A DNA stretch of 64,000 nucleotides from Clostridium oryzae. Its GTDB lineage: Bacteria; Bacillota; Clostridia; Clostridiales; Clostridiaceae. The notes below the pieces were generated by a model. That model did no database searches. It saw only the letters and a program-made list of their open reading frames with translations, and was not told where the DNA came from. Position numbers and translations under genes: made by a program. Of this stretch, positions 36,433 to 46,695 are shown one piece after another. The DNA lies in assembly GCF_002029235.1 (NCBI RefSeq), contig NZ_MZGV01000024.1:1-64000 (forward strand), given 5' to 3'. Position 1 is the first letter of the stretch; every line of letters begins with the position of its first letter.

Positions 36433-37856
36433 TTTTTACATCTTGATGAAAGTATTAAAGATAGAATAAAACCAATTGCAATTAGTATAGCAGCAACTGT
36501 TATAGAATGTCTAAATCCTGAAAATATAGCTTTCACTTGATTCTGTGAAGAAGCTTTATCACTTACTTGGCTTAAAAACCTATTTTGATATGCAGTCATA
36601 ATACCTACATAAATAGCTGAACCTAAAGCACCGGCAAGCTGCATTGCAGTATTGACTATTGCAACACCATCAGCTTGATTCTTACCTGGAAGCTGACTGA
36701 GTGCTGCCGTTTGACTGGTTGACATTGCCATGGATACACCTACCATTATAAAGCAATATATAAGAGTAATTGCTATTACAGAAGTAGCTGGCGTAACGTG
36801 GGATAAAACAAAAGTAAACAGGCATATCACCAAAAAGCCGCTGGGTATTAATACTCTTCCCCCAGCTTTATCATAAATTTTACCTACAAATGGAGCTAAA
36901 ATGGCAGCAATAACTATAGCCGGTAATAGGCTCAGCGCCGACACAAAAGAAGAAGTATTAAGCCCATCCTGCAGCAAAAGAGGTAAAATCATATTCGCTG
37001 AAAATTGAAACATCTGAATAAGTACAAATAATATAACTCCGATTGTAAATATAGGATGTTTAAATGCTCTTAGTTCCAGCATTGGTTCAGACAAACTAAA
37101 CTGTCGTCTACTCCAAAGCATTAATGAAATCAATCCGATCACAAATATTATGACAGTGACAAGTGCTTTTGCGGTACCAACTGAGCTTATTGAATATGTG
37201 ACTCCTGCAAAACCTATACTTGATAATAAAATCGATAGATAATCTATTTTAGGTTTAGTTATTTCCGAAGTATTCACCAAAAACATACATCCAAAGGCTA
37301 TACATATAAGCAAAAACGGAACTAACAATATAAACAACGAATGCCAATTAAAAAATTGAAGCATTAATCCTGACACTGTCGGGCCAAGTGCAGGCCCTAA
37401 TGAAATTACAGCAACACAAAGTCCCATCACTGATCCATGCTTCTCCTTCGGAGTAACAACTAAAGCTGAATTCATCATAATAGGTATCAGCATGCCCGTC
37501 CCTAATGCTTGAATAAGCCTTGAAACTAATAAGGCTACAAAGGACGATGAAAATATTGCACATATAGTACCTAATAAAAACAAAATCATCGCACTTAAAT
37601 ACAATTGTTTAGTGGTAAAGGTATGAATTAAAAATGCTGTAACTGGTACAAGAATTCCAACAACTAATACATATCCTGTTGTTAGCCATTGAACTGTATT
37701 TGCGTTAACCTTCATTTGCTCCATTAATTGAGGAAATGCAACATTCAGTATGGTTTCATTAAATAATGAAATGAAGCTTCCTAGTAATAAAGTAAACATG
37801 ATTGCTTTTACATTAAATTGTGTTTTAGTCTCTTTTTTGTAAATTCTTTCTTCCAT
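36411..37856 (-). CDS. MFS drug efflux transporter, DHA2/EmrB-QacA type
   Basis: A 481-residue protein. FNETILNVAFPQLM is the D1-like motif of 14-TM drug/H+ antiporters, and QWLTTGYVLVVGILVP and RLIQALGTGMLIPIM are further DHA2 motifs. About 14 hydrophobic segments. The C-terminal tail is pure Lys/Arg/Glu and lies in repeat B, so the original end may have been replaced. A TetR regulator lies 119 bp upstream with matching palindromes; efflux of toxic compounds is the expected role. Confidence 0.9.
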   Translation of the reverse strand: MEERIYKKETKTQFNVKAIMFTLLLGSFISLFNETILNVAFPQLMEQMKVNANTVQWLTTGYVLVVGILVPVTAFLIHTFTTKQLYLSAMILFLLGTICAIFSSSFVALLVSRLIQALGTGMLIPIMMNSALVVTPKEKHGSVMGLCVAVISLGPALGPTVSGLMLQFFNWHSLFILLVPFLLICIAFGCMFLVNTSEITKPKIDYLSILLSSIGFAGVTYSISSVGTAKALVTVIIFVIGLISLMLWSRRQFSLSEPMLELRAFKHPIFTIGVILFVLIQMFQFSANMILPLLLQDGLNTSSFVSALSLLPAIVIAAILAPFVGKIYDKAGGRVLIPSGFLVICLFTFVLSHVTPATSVIAITLIYCFIMVGVSMAMSTSQTAALSQLPGKNQADGVAIVNTAMQLAGALGSAIYVGIMTAYQNRFLSQVSDKASSQNQVKAIFSGFRHSITVAAILIAIGFILSLILSSRCKKREKRKE

Positions 37857-37882
37857 TATTAAATTTGTCTCCTTCTATTATT

Positions 37883-37894
37883 TAGACCAGTCTA
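37883..37894. promoter_or_regulatory. TetR-type operator candidate, MFS promoter
   Basis: TAGAC-CA-GTCTA, a perfect inverted repeat 26 bp upstream of the MFS start; half-sites repeated upstream of the tetR-like gene (38588-38599). Confidence 0.6.
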
Positions 37895-37975
37895 TATAAC
37901 AAAAACATAAAAATCAGATGCTAAACTGTTGAATTAGGCATCTGTTCTACTAAATATATTTTAATTTATCTCATG

Positions 37976-38557
37976 CTACCTATGAATGTACGCCGTTAAT
38001 AGGTTGGTAAGCTGTCTATTAACAGCTAAAAGGGCTGCAGGCTTCCTTTCGGTAACCGCTAAAGTTATAGCACCTTCTATGGAAATTTGAATGAACGCTC
38101 CTAAATCTTCAGCAGTAGCGTGTGGCATGCCGCTTTCAATCAATTTATCAGCATAAAGCTTTTGCAGACTGCTGAATGCTTCTTGGCAGGCATTTCTTAA
38201 CGATTCATTTGACAAATATGTCTCTAACGCAATTAGACTTAGGGATATGTCCTGAAGCTTGTTATCTCTTTGCAAATCATCAGTTATATTATTAATTATA
38301 GCTTGTACAGCATCAATAGGATTAGAATGCTCTCTAAATACATTTTTCAATCTATTCTCGATAGTCTCACTAGCTAATTTTATAGCAGCTAAAGCTAGTT
38401 CTTCCTTTCCATTAGGAAAATAGTAATACAAAGACCCCTTTGGAGCTTTGCTTTCTTGCAGAATTTCATTTAACCCTGTACCATTGTAGCCTTTTACCTG
38501 AAAAAGTTTAGATGCTGCAACTAATATCTTTTCTCTGGAATCAGTTTTGCTGTTCAT
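37976..38557 (-). CDS. TetR-family repressor (AcrR-like)
   Basis: A 193-residue protein with ATG 38557 behind AAAGGAA. SREKILVAASKLFQVKGYNGTGLNEI and GSLYYYFPNGKEELALAAI make up the HTH, with the C-terminal ligand domain of the YxaF/LmrA type. It lies upstream of the MFS pump on the same strand, and palindromes with the same half-sites precede both genes. It is expected to repress both until an inducer binds. Confidence 0.92.
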   Translation of the reverse strand: MNSKTDSREKILVAASKLFQVKGYNGTGLNEILQESKAPKGSLYYYFPNGKEELALAAIKLASETIENRLKNVFREHSNPIDAVQAIINNITDDLQRDNKLQDISLSLIALETYLSNESLRNACQEAFSSLQKLYADKLIESGMPHATAEDLGAFIQISIEGAITLAVTERKPAALLAVNRQLTNLLTAYIHR

Positions 38558-38587
38558 TTATATGGATTCCTTTCAAATTAAATTATA

Positions 38588-38599
38588 GTGACTGGTCTA
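38588..38599. promoter_or_regulatory. TetR-type operator candidate, autoregulation
   Basis: GTGAC-TG-GTCTA shares the GTCTA half and centre with 37883-37894; the second half is degenerate by one base. Confidence 0.45.
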
Positions 38600-38680
38600 C
38601 ATATTTTAACATTATAGCGGTAATTTTCCTTAGTGTCAAATCTTTATTATTCCCTATTTATAATTATTACTAAAGTAAAT

Positions 38681-38725
38681 AGGTGTAATCACCGCAATAT
38701 ATATTATCTGCTAGCGATTACACCT
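38681..38725 (-). terminator. Hairpin after the GH38 gene
   Basis: AGGTGTAATC (38681-38690) and GATTACACCT (38716-38725), perfect 10-bp arms, just past the alpha-mannosidase stop; weak T run. Confidence 0.65.
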
Positions 38726-38731
38726 CTCCTA

Positions 38732-41700
38732 TTAACTTAATCTAAGTTTAAATGTTTTAATTTCATATGGCTTAATTTCAAAGGAAAAGCTGTTTCTATT
38801 GAATTTAAGGTTCTCAATTTCATTTTCTAAAAGGTCACATTCTTCTACTGAGACTATGTCTTTCATAACTGAACAATTTACTTTCACTCTTCTGTTGTAA
38901 CATTCATAAACTCTTATAATTATATCATCTGAGCTTTCTGCTTTTTTAACTACTTCTATAATAACATTTTCTTTATCAAGCTTAACAAATGAATTTTCTG
39001 ATTGAAGCACACCGTCATGAGGTTTTTCAATTACTGCATATAACGGACAATTTAAGTCATATGCCATCTGAACAACTTTGCCATCTTTAAAGCTTCCTGC
39101 ATGAGGATACAAAGAATAAGTAAATTCATGCACTTCTCTATCTGCATTTTCGTTAGGTTCAACAGCTGATTTAAGCATAGTTAATCTCATAACAGAATCT
39201 TTTATGTCATGACCATATTTACAATCATTAAGCAAACTAACACCATATCCATCTTCAGAAATATCAGCCCATTTATGTGCACACACTTCAAAGCGGGCAT
39301 AATCCCAGCTTGTATTCCAATGAGTAGGTCTTTCAACATTACCATATTGAATTTCATAAGTAGCTTTATTAGCTAATACATCCACAGGGAAAGCTGCTTT
39401 TACAAGTATCTGTTTCTCTTTCCAGTCAATCCAGTTTGAGAAATCTATACGCGGGATATTATTATAGACATAAATTGTTTGAATAAGCTTTGAATCAAGA
39501 AATTTTCTTGTAATTTGCAATCCTTGTCTTACCGGCCCATTTTCAACAACTTTTATATCAGTCACATCATCTATTTCCCACATTTTTTCTGAATAATATA
39601 TATTGATATCCCAAGCATCATAATTGTGAGGCTTATCTTCAAAAGCTTGAATAACGTTAGCTCTCTGACCTTCTTTAAGAACCTGCCTGTTATTTACTTT
39701 ATCAAATATGGATACTATATTTGCTTTATTATCTAATTCTATATCGAAATATTGATTAATAATCCTTGATTCACTAATCTCTCCAGTTGAAATATATTCA
39801 TCACAACCATTAGCCTCACATATTTCAAATGCCTTATATCCCTTTGAAGGAACATTCTCTGCGAAAAATATTATCTCACCTTTAGCTGTGATTTGTACTG
39901 GAAGCTCTCTGCCGTTATCAAATATCTTAGCACCTTTCCAGTCATCAGGAAGTGCTACTATCACTATATCATCTCTATCATATCCCAATTGATTAAATAC
40001 AACTACAGATGCTTTATCTAACTTCATTTTGGCTGCAAGAGTCGAGGTAGCTGATTGAATAATCTCTTTGCCAAGGCCTTGGATTCGCTCATAATCCTTT
40101 TTAGAATCCTCATAAACCTGTCTGATAGAAGACCCTGGGATTATGTCATGAAATTGATTTAACAAAGCTGTCTCCCAGCACTTTTTCAAAGTTTTGTCTG
40201 GATACAAATAATTATTGTCGAACACCTTATTTATGGTAGAAAACAACTCTGCATCTATATTCATAAACTCTGTTTTTCTGTTAAATTTTTTGTTGCGTGC
40301 ATTAGAAGTATAGGTTCCTCTATGATATTCTAAGTAAAGTTCCCCAACCCATTTTGGCATATGTTTGTGGTTAGCAACTCTTTCTTCTAGGCGTGTAAAA
40401 TAATCCAGAGCCGTTCCCAGCTTCACCTTAGGTGCTCCTGGAATGCCCTTTTCAAGTCTCTCTATATTTTCGAGCATTTCTCTAGTTGCTCCACCGCCGC
40501 CATCGCCATATCCGAAACAGTTTAGGACCTCGTTATTCATATCTTTATGCTGATACCTCTGCCAGCACCCCATTACTGAACTAGGATTCGTGTTGCCGTT
40601 ATAAGTAGTTCCTGTTTTGACTTCGCCGCTTTTCTCATAATCGCGGGTTGTTATAAAATGTGTAAATACCTCAGTCCCATCAATACCTCTCCATAAGAAA
40701 GTGTCATAAGGCATCATATTATATTCATTCCAACTTATTTTAGTTGTCATAAAATATTTTACACCGCTCTTTTTTAGAATTTGAGGTAAAGCCGCACTAT
40801 ATCCAAAAACGTCAGGAAGCCAAAGGATTTTGCTGTCCACACCAAACTCTTCTTTGAAAAAACGTTTTCCGTAAACTATCTGTCTAACAAGTGATTCTCC
40901 CGATGTAAGATTACAGTCCGCTTCAAGCCACATTGCGCCTTCTGTTTCCCATCTTCCTTCTTTAACTCTAGCTTTTACCTGCTCATATACATCTGGATGG
41001 TCCTCCTTAAGAAACTGATAAAGCTGGGGTTGGCTTGACATGAATATATAATTAGGATACTGCTTCATCAAACTAAGTACAGTTGAAAAACTTCTTGCTG
41101 TTTTCTCTCGTGTCTGTGCTATTGTCCATAGCCACGCTACATCTATATGTGTGTGTCCAACGCAAGTTTCATAAATTCCTTCATCATGACAATATTCATT
41201 ATAGAATTCTCTGTCCAGATATTCCGTTGCTTCGTGTATACTGCTATAATAGGTCTCTGACATTGATTGTCTTAAATCTATAAGATTAACAGCCTGCGTT
41301 AAGTAATTTAGTATATCAAATCTCCTTTTATCCTGATCCTGTAACAATTCCGCAACTTCAAGCGGTACCTTAATATGATAGTAAAGCTTCTCCACATCTT
41401 TATGATAAATAGAAATAGCTGGATTAAACTCTATCTTTTTTTCTCCCATACCTGAATAGCTGTAACTGGCTAATTCATATATCTCTCCTGCCGCAGCTTT
41501 TTCATTCAACATGATCTCTCTGTGATTTACGTCAAGGCCCTGAATCACTTTTCCATCATAATAGATTAAAAACTGAGGATTTACAGCATCCCAGCCTTGT
41601 TCTGCACCTGTGCTAATTTCAAACGTAACAGCTTTGCCATCAAATTCTTCCGGAATTTCTGCCTTCAGTTTAAACCAGCAATGCTTATCTTTTCCTCCCC

Positions 41701-41872
41701 ACCTATCTCCTGCATTGTGTCTCTCCCATGTTGAACTATCTTCATTTAGTAGTTCATACTGTCCATAGTTACACTCTTTTCTTCTTACATCAAGGATTGG
41801 TAATTTATTTGTATATATTCCATCCTTCAATTCTCTAAGAATCCTTTTAATTCTTTCAATTTCAAAATACAT
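38732..41872 (-). CDS. Alpha-mannosidase, glycoside hydrolase family 38
   Basis: About 1046 residues; ATG 41872 (MYFEIERIKRILREL) follows AAAAGGAGG, so the longer frame is rejected. CVGHTHIDVAWLWTIAQT is the GH38 zinc site (HxHxDxxW), WLEADCNLTSGESLVRQI carries the nucleophile Asp, and NQFHDIIPGSSI is the third conserved block. C-terminal beta domains complete the usual length. No signal peptide, so it trims mannose from imported N-glycan or mannan fragments in the cytosol. A cupin-AraC regulator gene starts upstream on the same strand. Confidence 0.95.
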   Translation of the reverse strand: MYFEIERIKRILRELKDGIYTNKLPILDVRRKECNYGQYELLNEDSSTWERHNAGDRWGGKDKHCWFKLKAEIPEEFDGKAVTFEISTGAEQGWDAVNPQFLIYYDGKVIQGLDVNHREIMLNEKAAAGEIYELASYSYSGMGEKKIEFNPAISIYHKDVEKLYYHIKVPLEVAELLQDQDKRRFDILNYLTQAVNLIDLRQSMSETYYSSIHEATEYLDREFYNEYCHDEGIYETCVGHTHIDVAWLWTIAQTREKTARSFSTVLSLMKQYPNYIFMSSQPQLYQFLKEDHPDVYEQVKARVKEGRWETEGAMWLEADCNLTSGESLVRQIVYGKRFFKEEFGVDSKILWLPDVFGYSAALPQILKKSGVKYFMTTKISWNEYNMMPYDTFLWRGIDGTEVFTHFITTRDYEKSGEVKTGTTYNGNTNPSSVMGCWQRYQHKDMNNEVLNCFGYGDGGGGATREMLENIERLEKGIPGAPKVKLGTALDYFTRLEERVANHKHMPKWVGELYLEYHRGTYTSNARNKKFNRKTEFMNIDAELFSTINKVFDNNYLYPDKTLKKCWETALLNQFHDIIPGSSIRQVYEDSKKDYERIQGLGKEIIQSATSTLAAKMKLDKASVVVFNQLGYDRDDIVIVALPDDWKGAKIFDNGRELPVQITAKGEIIFFAENVPSKGYKAFEICEANGCDEYISTGEISESRIINQYFDIELDNKANIVSIFDKVNNRQVLKEGQRANVIQAFEDKPHNYDAWDINIYYSEKMWEIDDVTDIKVVENGPVRQGLQITRKFLDSKLIQTIYVYNNIPRIDFSNWIDWKEKQILVKAAFPVDVLANKATYEIQYGNVERPTHWNTSWDYARFEVCAHKWADISEDGYGVSLLNDCKYGHDIKDSVMRLTMLKSAVEPNENADREVHEFTYSLYPHAGSFKDGKVVQMAYDLNCPLYAVIEKPHDGVLQSENSFVKLDKENVIIEVVKKAESSDDIIIRVYECYNRRVKVNCSVMKDIVSVEECDLLENEIENLKFNRNSFSFEIKPYEIKTFKLRLS

Positions 41873-41947
41873 AGTTTTCCTCCTTTTCTTTTGATAACAG
41901 GCACTAATAAAAATAGACATTGTACACTTAAATAATTAAAAAAATAT

Positions 41948-41978
41948 AAAAAGCAGATTATAATAACAACCTGCTTTT
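41948..41978 (-). terminator. Terminator after the AraC regulator gene
   Basis: AAAAAGCAG (41948-41956) and CTGCTTTT (41971-41978) lie between the regulator stop and the GH38 start, suggesting separate transcripts. Confidence 0.6.
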
Positions 41979-42053
41979 ATCCACTAACTTCTTTTATTAT
42001 ATATTTGCCAAGATTAAAATAAAATATAAAAAGAGGACTAGCTTTTAAGATTT

Positions 42054-42950
42054 TTAGACATTTCTAGTATTTAATCTAAAGTTTCCAGGAGTATCCCCTT
42101 CTCGATTTTTAAAGAATTGATTAAAGTAATATTCGCTGCTAAACCCTAATAAATTAGCAATTTCCTTCTGATTTAAATCCGTCACCTTGAGTAATTCTTT
42201 TGCTTTATTAAATTTAATGCTATTTATAAGTTCCTTAGTTGATGTACCTGTTTTGTTTTTAACTATTCTGCAAATCTGTTTATCACTTAAGTGCATATAC
42301 TTGGAAATATCTATAGTTGAAATTGGACTTTCTACATTATCCTCTATGAATTTGCTAATCAGCCTATACCTTGCATCGTCCTTAGTAATCTTTTTAGGAA
42401 CATCTAATAGGAGGAAAGGTTTATTCCAGCTAACTGCTCTTGCAGTCTTTGTAAGGATAATTATAACCAGACTTTTTATGTAATTATAGGCACCTGGTCT
42501 TTCATAAAATGCCTCTTTAAGCGCTTCACTAAATGTATCTATAATTCCATCGCAATCCTTATATACTCTGCACCGAGTTTCAAGAAATGCATATAATATA
42601 TACTCTATCTCTGTCTTAGTATCTTGTTTCTGCGAATTCGGCTTTATATCACAATTTAAGCTGTATTCTATGTAGCCTTCTTCTCCTAATGCTATCTGTT
42701 CATGATAAACTCCTGGCACTGCAATATAAAACTCTCCTTCTTGAGCGATAAATTCGTCATCATCTAATATCACTCTGCATTTACCAGCTTGCACATAATG
42801 AAACTCAAAAGAAGAATGTGTATGCCTGCTGATATGCCACTCTTTCTTTTGAATCATCACCCTGAACCATAAAATATCTATATAATAATTATCAAATCCA
42901 AATTTCAAATCCAACCGTGACAGTTTTTCAGAAGCTTTAAAAATATCCAT
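42054..42950 (-). CDS. AraC-family regulator with N-terminal cupin
   Basis: A 298-residue protein with ATG 42950 behind AAAGGAT. Residues about 35-110 are a cupin sugar-sensing fold (HISRHTHSSFEFHYV, FYIAVPGVYHEQ). Residues about 195-298 are the AraC HTH pair (MHLSDKQICRIVKNKTG, ANLLGFSSEYYFNQFFK). It precedes the GH38 gene and is its likely activator; it may also control the divergent ABC-2 transporter. Confidence 0.9.
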   Translation of the reverse strand: MDIFKASEKLSRLDLKFGFDNYYIDILWFRVMIQKKEWHISRHTHSSFEFHYVQAGKCRVILDDDEFIAQEGEFYIAVPGVYHEQIALGEEGYIEYSLNCDIKPNSQKQDTKTEIEYILYAFLETRCRVYKDCDGIIDTFSEALKEAFYERPGAYNYIKSLVIIILTKTARAVSWNKPFLLLDVPKKITKDDARYRLISKFIEDNVESPISTIDISKYMHLSDKQICRIVKNKTGTSTKELINSIKFNKAKELLKVTDLNQKEIANLLGFSSEYYFNQFFKNREGDTPGNFRLNTRNV

Positions 42951-43273
42951 CCTGTACTATCCTTTCAGTTATTTTATGTATATATTATATTAACTCATAC
43001 GCTAACTAAAATCACCAACAATATTTACAATCAAAAAAACTCTAGCATTTTTGCTAATCCATTATCAAAAGTACCGGCAATCAATGATAGACGGAACGTA
43101 ATATACTAGAGTTCGCTAATGAGTATACTATAGCAGTGACACAATATTAATATAATCATATATTACTTAATATTATTAGATTGCATATAGGATACGCTGT
43201 ATTATAATAATTAATATATTAATATTAGTTTCCGGAATCTAATAATTATTATATATAAAAGGAGGGAACTTGC
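42951..43273. promoter_or_regulatory. Divergent intergenic region with ABC-2 operon promoter candidate
   Basis: In this 323-bp gap, TTGCAT (43181) and TATAAT (43203) with 16-bp spacing point toward the ABC-2 operon. An inverted repeat AACTCTAG (43038) / CTAGAGTT (43106) brackets 60 bp that include a small AGCATTTTTGCT hairpin. No gene is seen. Confidence 0.45.
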
Positions 43274-44272
43274 TTGTCAATAATAGAAGTTAACGATCTT
43301 TCAAAAATGTTTATTTATCACACAAAAGAAGAAGGTTTCAAAAACTCGATTAAAAACCTTTTTCATCGTAAAAAGCTTGAAAAAAATGCAGTAAATCAAA
43401 TTTCCTTTAAAATCAATGAAGGTGAAATAGTTGGGTTTCTTGGTGCAAATGGAGCTGGAAAAACAACCACACTAAAAATGCTTTCCGGTATAATGTATCC
43501 TACCTCTGGCTCTGCTAAAGTACTGAATTATATACCCTGGGAAAGAAAAGAGAAATTTAAGCGACAAATTTCAATAGTAATGGGACAAAAAAATCAGTTA
43601 TGGTGGGACTTGCCTGCTAGCGAATCTCTATACTTAAATAAATGTATATATGAGCTTAAAGATGACTATTACCGAACTACACTGGATTACTTTACAAATT
43701 TGTTAGGCGTGAAGCAGCTGCTCAACGTACAGGTAAGACGTCTTTCACTCGGCGAACGTATGAAATTTGAGCTCATTGCCGCACTTATTCATAAGCCCAA
43801 AGTGTTATTTCTGGATGAACCAACCATTGGTCTTGATATATTGTCTCAAAAGAGCATAAGAGATTTTCTTAAGCTTTATAACAAAGAGTCAAATACAACA
43901 ATTCTTCTTACAAGTCATTACATGAATGACATAGAAGACTTATGTAAGCGCACAATAGTTATAAGTAGCGGTAATCTAGTATATGATGGTAATTTAGCTA
44001 ATATTGATGAAAAAATAGGTAATCGAAAATTGCTGAAAATACAATTCGAAAATAATGTATCTATAGACGATATAAATAAAATTGGTTATCTGAGAGAATT
44101 CAATAACAATCTTGCAACTATTGAAGTTAACAAAAGTGAAATAAAAGAAATATCTCAGTTGATTTTCAAAGCTTATAATATTATTGATTTCAATATTGAA
44201 AATATACCATTGGAAGAAAGTATATCACTGCTTTATAAAAAAGGTGGGAATAATTATGCGACGGTTCAATAA
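43274..44272 (+). CDS. ABC-2 type transporter ATPase
   Basis: A 332-residue protein starting at TTG 43274 behind GGAGGG. GANGAGKTTTLKMLSG is Walker A, RRLSLGERMKFELIAAL the signature, and VLFLDEPTIGLD Walker B; TSHYMNDIEDLC is the switch. The long N-terminal lead (HTKEEGFKNSIKNLFHRK) is typical of the COG4586 ATPases that work with two DUF990-type permeases, both encoded next. Energises export of an unknown compound. Confidence 0.9.
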   Translation: MSIIEVNDLSKMFIYHTKEEGFKNSIKNLFHRKKLEKNAVNQISFKINEGEIVGFLGANGAGKTTTLKMLSGIMYPTSGSAKVLNYIPWERKEKFKRQISIVMGQKNQLWWDLPASESLYLNKCIYELKDDYYRTTLDYFTNLLGVKQLLNVQVRRLSLGERMKFELIAALIHKPKVLFLDEPTIGLDILSQKSIRDFLKLYNKESNTTILLTSHYMNDIEDLCKRTIVISSGNLVYDGNLANIDEKIGNRKLLKIQFENNVSIDDINKIGYLREFNNNLATIEVNKSEIKEISQLIFKAYNIIDFNIENIPLEESISLLYKKGGNNYATVQ

Positions 44273-45065
44273 GTATTTAAAAACTCTTTCTCTTGGAATC
44301 CAGACTGCCATCGAGTATAGATTTAATTTTCTTTTAGGCATAGTTAGTATAGTATTTCCATTAACCATTCAATACTTTTTATGGACAGCAATATATTCAA
44401 GTTCTTCTGGCAACAACGTATATGGTTATACTTTCTCACAAATGATAACCTATTCCATACTAGCAATACTGGTTTCAAAATTAGTAAGCAGTGATTTTCA
44501 ATGGGAGGTTCTTGATGACATAAAAAATGGCGGTTTTAATAAGTTTATTATAAGACCTATAAATTATTTGCTATATAGACTGTTTAACTTTGTTGGTCAG
44601 AAATTATTTAATTTTCTTATGATGTTTATGATAATATCTGTAATACTAACGTTTTTAACAATTAATTTAAATTTAGGTATCTCATTGACAACAGTGTTTC
44701 TATTTATATTATCCATTTTTTTAGCTTTTTTTATTAACTTCTTTATATATTATGCAGTTTCTGCAATGACTTTCTGGATAAGTGATGCCTCTGGGCTATT
44801 CGCAGTTATAAGCATTGTCGGTAACATTGTCAGCGGTGGAATTTTTCCGCTTGATATATTCAGCAGCACGGTAAAAAATATATTTAGTATGCTTCCATTT
44901 CAATACACCATCTTTTTCCCTGTAAACATCATAAATGGGAAATTTACATTGAATCAAATAGCTTTTGGACTTTTAATGCAATGCTTATGGATAATTATTT
45001 TGTTGATTTCCTCAAAGGCACTATGGTTCTTAGGAATGAAAAAATATACTGCTATAGGGGGTTAA
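44256..45065 (+). CDS. ABC-2 permease, COG4587 type
   Basis: A 269-residue protein; ATG 44256 (MRRFNKYLKTLSLGIQTAIEYR) has AAGGTGGG upstream and overlaps the ATPase end by 17 bp. The 24-residue longer frame is rejected. Six hydrophobic segments; EYRFNFLLGI at the N-terminus and GGIFPLDIF before the last two spans are typical of this family. Partner of the next permease. Confidence 0.88.
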   Translation: MRRFNKYLKTLSLGIQTAIEYRFNFLLGIVSIVFPLTIQYFLWTAIYSSSSGNNVYGYTFSQMITYSILAILVSKLVSSDFQWEVLDDIKNGGFNKFIIRPINYLLYRLFNFVGQKLFNFLMMFMIISVILTFLTINLNLGISLTTVFLFILSIFLAFFINFFIYYAVSAMTFWISDASGLFAVISIVGNIVSGGIFPLDIFSSTVKNIFSMLPFQYTIFFPVNIINGKFTLNQIAFGLLMQCLWIIILLISSKALWFLGMKKYTAIGG

Positions 45066-45069
45066 TAAT

Positions 45070-45882
45070 GTGATAAAATTATTTTCAACTTTAAAAAAAT
45101 ATATAAAAATTTATTTTGTATTTATAAAAAACAGCCTTATGGCACAAATGGAATTTAGAACTAATTTTATAATATCAATATGTACTGAATGTGCTTTTCT
45201 CTTTGCAAAACTATTATATGTAATTGTAATATTTCATGCTGGTACAAAAATAAATGGATTTTCTCCATATGCAATGCTTATGTTTATAGGTTCCTATACA
45301 GTAATCACAGGAGTAATGGATGCCATTTATTTTCCAAATCTCTCTAAGATATCAGATTACGTTCGTAATGGTGATCTAGATATGATGATTATAAAGCCCA
45401 TATCCACTCAATTTCTTGTTACAATGAGGTACATAGATTTCGGGCTGGCTGTTCCAAATCTCATTGCTGGTATAGCTATGGTTGTAATATCCTGGGTAAA
45501 GATAGCCGTTACCTTTAATATAATTAATATAATCGGATTTGTTGCCTTTACTATAATCGGAATAATTATTAGTTATCCTATATTACTATTTCCTTTTCTA
45601 TTATCATTCTGGGTGGTTAAAATTCAAGCAATAAGCGATATTACTTGGGCTTTATGGGATTTCAATAATGCACCGATGACCATATATGGTAAATGGCTTC
45701 AGCGCATAGGCATATTTATAATTCCTATATTTGTTATAACAAATTTCGCGCCTATGTTTGTTATGAACATTTTAAGCAAAGGTCTTATATTCTGGGCAAT
45801 AACAGCTCCAATTATTTTCTTTATACTTGTAAACAAATTCTGGAATTATGCCATAAAAAATTATTCCAGTGCTAGCAGCTAA
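45070..45882 (+). CDS. ABC-2 permease, COG3694 type
   Basis: A 270-residue protein starting at GTG 45070, 4 bp after the previous stop, with AGGGGG upstream. Six hydrophobic segments. QMEFRTNFIISICTE and GDLDMMIIKPISTQF (soluble loop) match the second permease of ATPase-COG4587-COG3694 trios. Function of these trios is unsettled; some have been linked to export of toxic compounds. Confidence 0.88.
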   Translation: MIKLFSTLKKYIKIYFVFIKNSLMAQMEFRTNFIISICTECAFLFAKLLYVIVIFHAGTKINGFSPYAMLMFIGSYTVITGVMDAIYFPNLSKISDYVRNGDLDMMIIKPISTQFLVTMRYIDFGLAVPNLIAGIAMVVISWVKIAVTFNIINIIGFVAFTIIGIIISYPILLFPFLLSFWVVKIQAISDITWALWDFNNAPMTIYGKWLQRIGIFIIPIFVITNFAPMFVMNILSKGLIFWAITAPIIFFILVNKFWNYAIKNYSSASS

Positions 45883-45917
45883 ACCAAAGTATGGTCGTCT
45901 TTGACGCACTCCATAAT

Positions 45918-45942
45918 AAAATCCAGCCGATGGCTGGATTTT
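45918..45942. terminator. Bidirectional terminator between ABC-2 and fuc operons
   Basis: AAAATCCAGCC-GAT-GGCTGGATTTT, perfect 11-bp stem, 36 bp after the permease stop and 43 bp past the fucA stop on the other strand. Confidence 0.9.
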
Positions 45943-45984
45943 ATATCTCTTTTCCTAATTTCTCATTCACAATTCATAATTATA

Positions 45985-46668
45985 TTATTCTTTCCTATAG
46001 CGCTTAAATCCAGGATGTCTTCCTGTAACCTTATAGTCTTTTCTCATGCTGACTAGTCTATCTATGTTCTCTCTTGAAATTTCTTTTTCTCCACCAAGTA
46101 AATGTGCTGTTAAACTTATCTTTGCATACAGCTCCAATGTTTCCATTCTGTAATACGCAGTAATTAAATCAGCTCCTACAGTAAGTGCACCATGATTTGC
46201 CAAAAGCAGTGCATCATGTTCCTGAAGATACGGTGCTATAGCATCAGGTACTTCATAAGTAGATGGAGTTCCATAGGGTGTTACAGGTACTGAACCAATA
46301 GCTATAACAGTTTCAATCATTGTATATCTGTCCATATCAACATGTGCTACTGCATAACCTGTGGCTGTAGGCGGATGTGCATGTACAACTGCTCCTACAT
46401 CATCTCTCTCCTTATAACAGCGAAGGTGCATCTTAATCTCCGAAGATGGTCTATACCCTTCCAATCCGTCTAAAACTTTGCCATTTTCATCAATATGAAT
46501 CAGTTTTTCTGGGGTAATAAAACTTTTACTGATTCCTGTTGGTGTTGCTAAAAATGTCCCATCTTCAAGCTTTACTGATACATTACCATCATTTGCTGCA
46601 ACCCAGCCTAACTGCCACATTTTATGACAGACATCACATATCTGTTCCCTTATTTCCATATATTCCAT
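45985..46668 (-). CDS. fucA: L-fuculose-1-phosphate aldolase (class II)
   Basis: A 227-residue protein with ATG 46668 behind AAGGAG. The family cleaves fuculose-1-phosphate to dihydroxyacetone phosphate and lactaldehyde. AANDGNVSVKL and ATPTGISKSF bind the phosphate, HAHPPTATGYA holds two zinc His residues, and ANHGALTVG the third. Last gene of the fuc operon, 27 bp after fucU. Confidence 0.9.
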   Translation of the reverse strand: MEYMEIREQICDVCHKMWQLGWVAANDGNVSVKLEDGTFLATPTGISKSFITPEKLIHIDENGKVLDGLEGYRPSSEIKMHLRCYKERDDVGAVVHAHPPTATGYAVAHVDMDRYTMIETVIAIGSVPVTPYGTPSTYEVPDAIAPYLQEHDALLLANHGALTVGADLITAYYRMETLELYAKISLTAHLLGGEKEISRENIDRLVSMRKDYKVTGRHPGFKRYRKE

Positions 46669-46695
46669 ATCTTAATTTCTCCTTATTAATTGTAT

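Noticed and set aside
43038-43113. AACTCTAG/CTAGAGTT inverted repeat as an insertion element
   Set aside because: Arms are only 8 bp and no target duplication or second copy was found; reported just as part of the promoter region.
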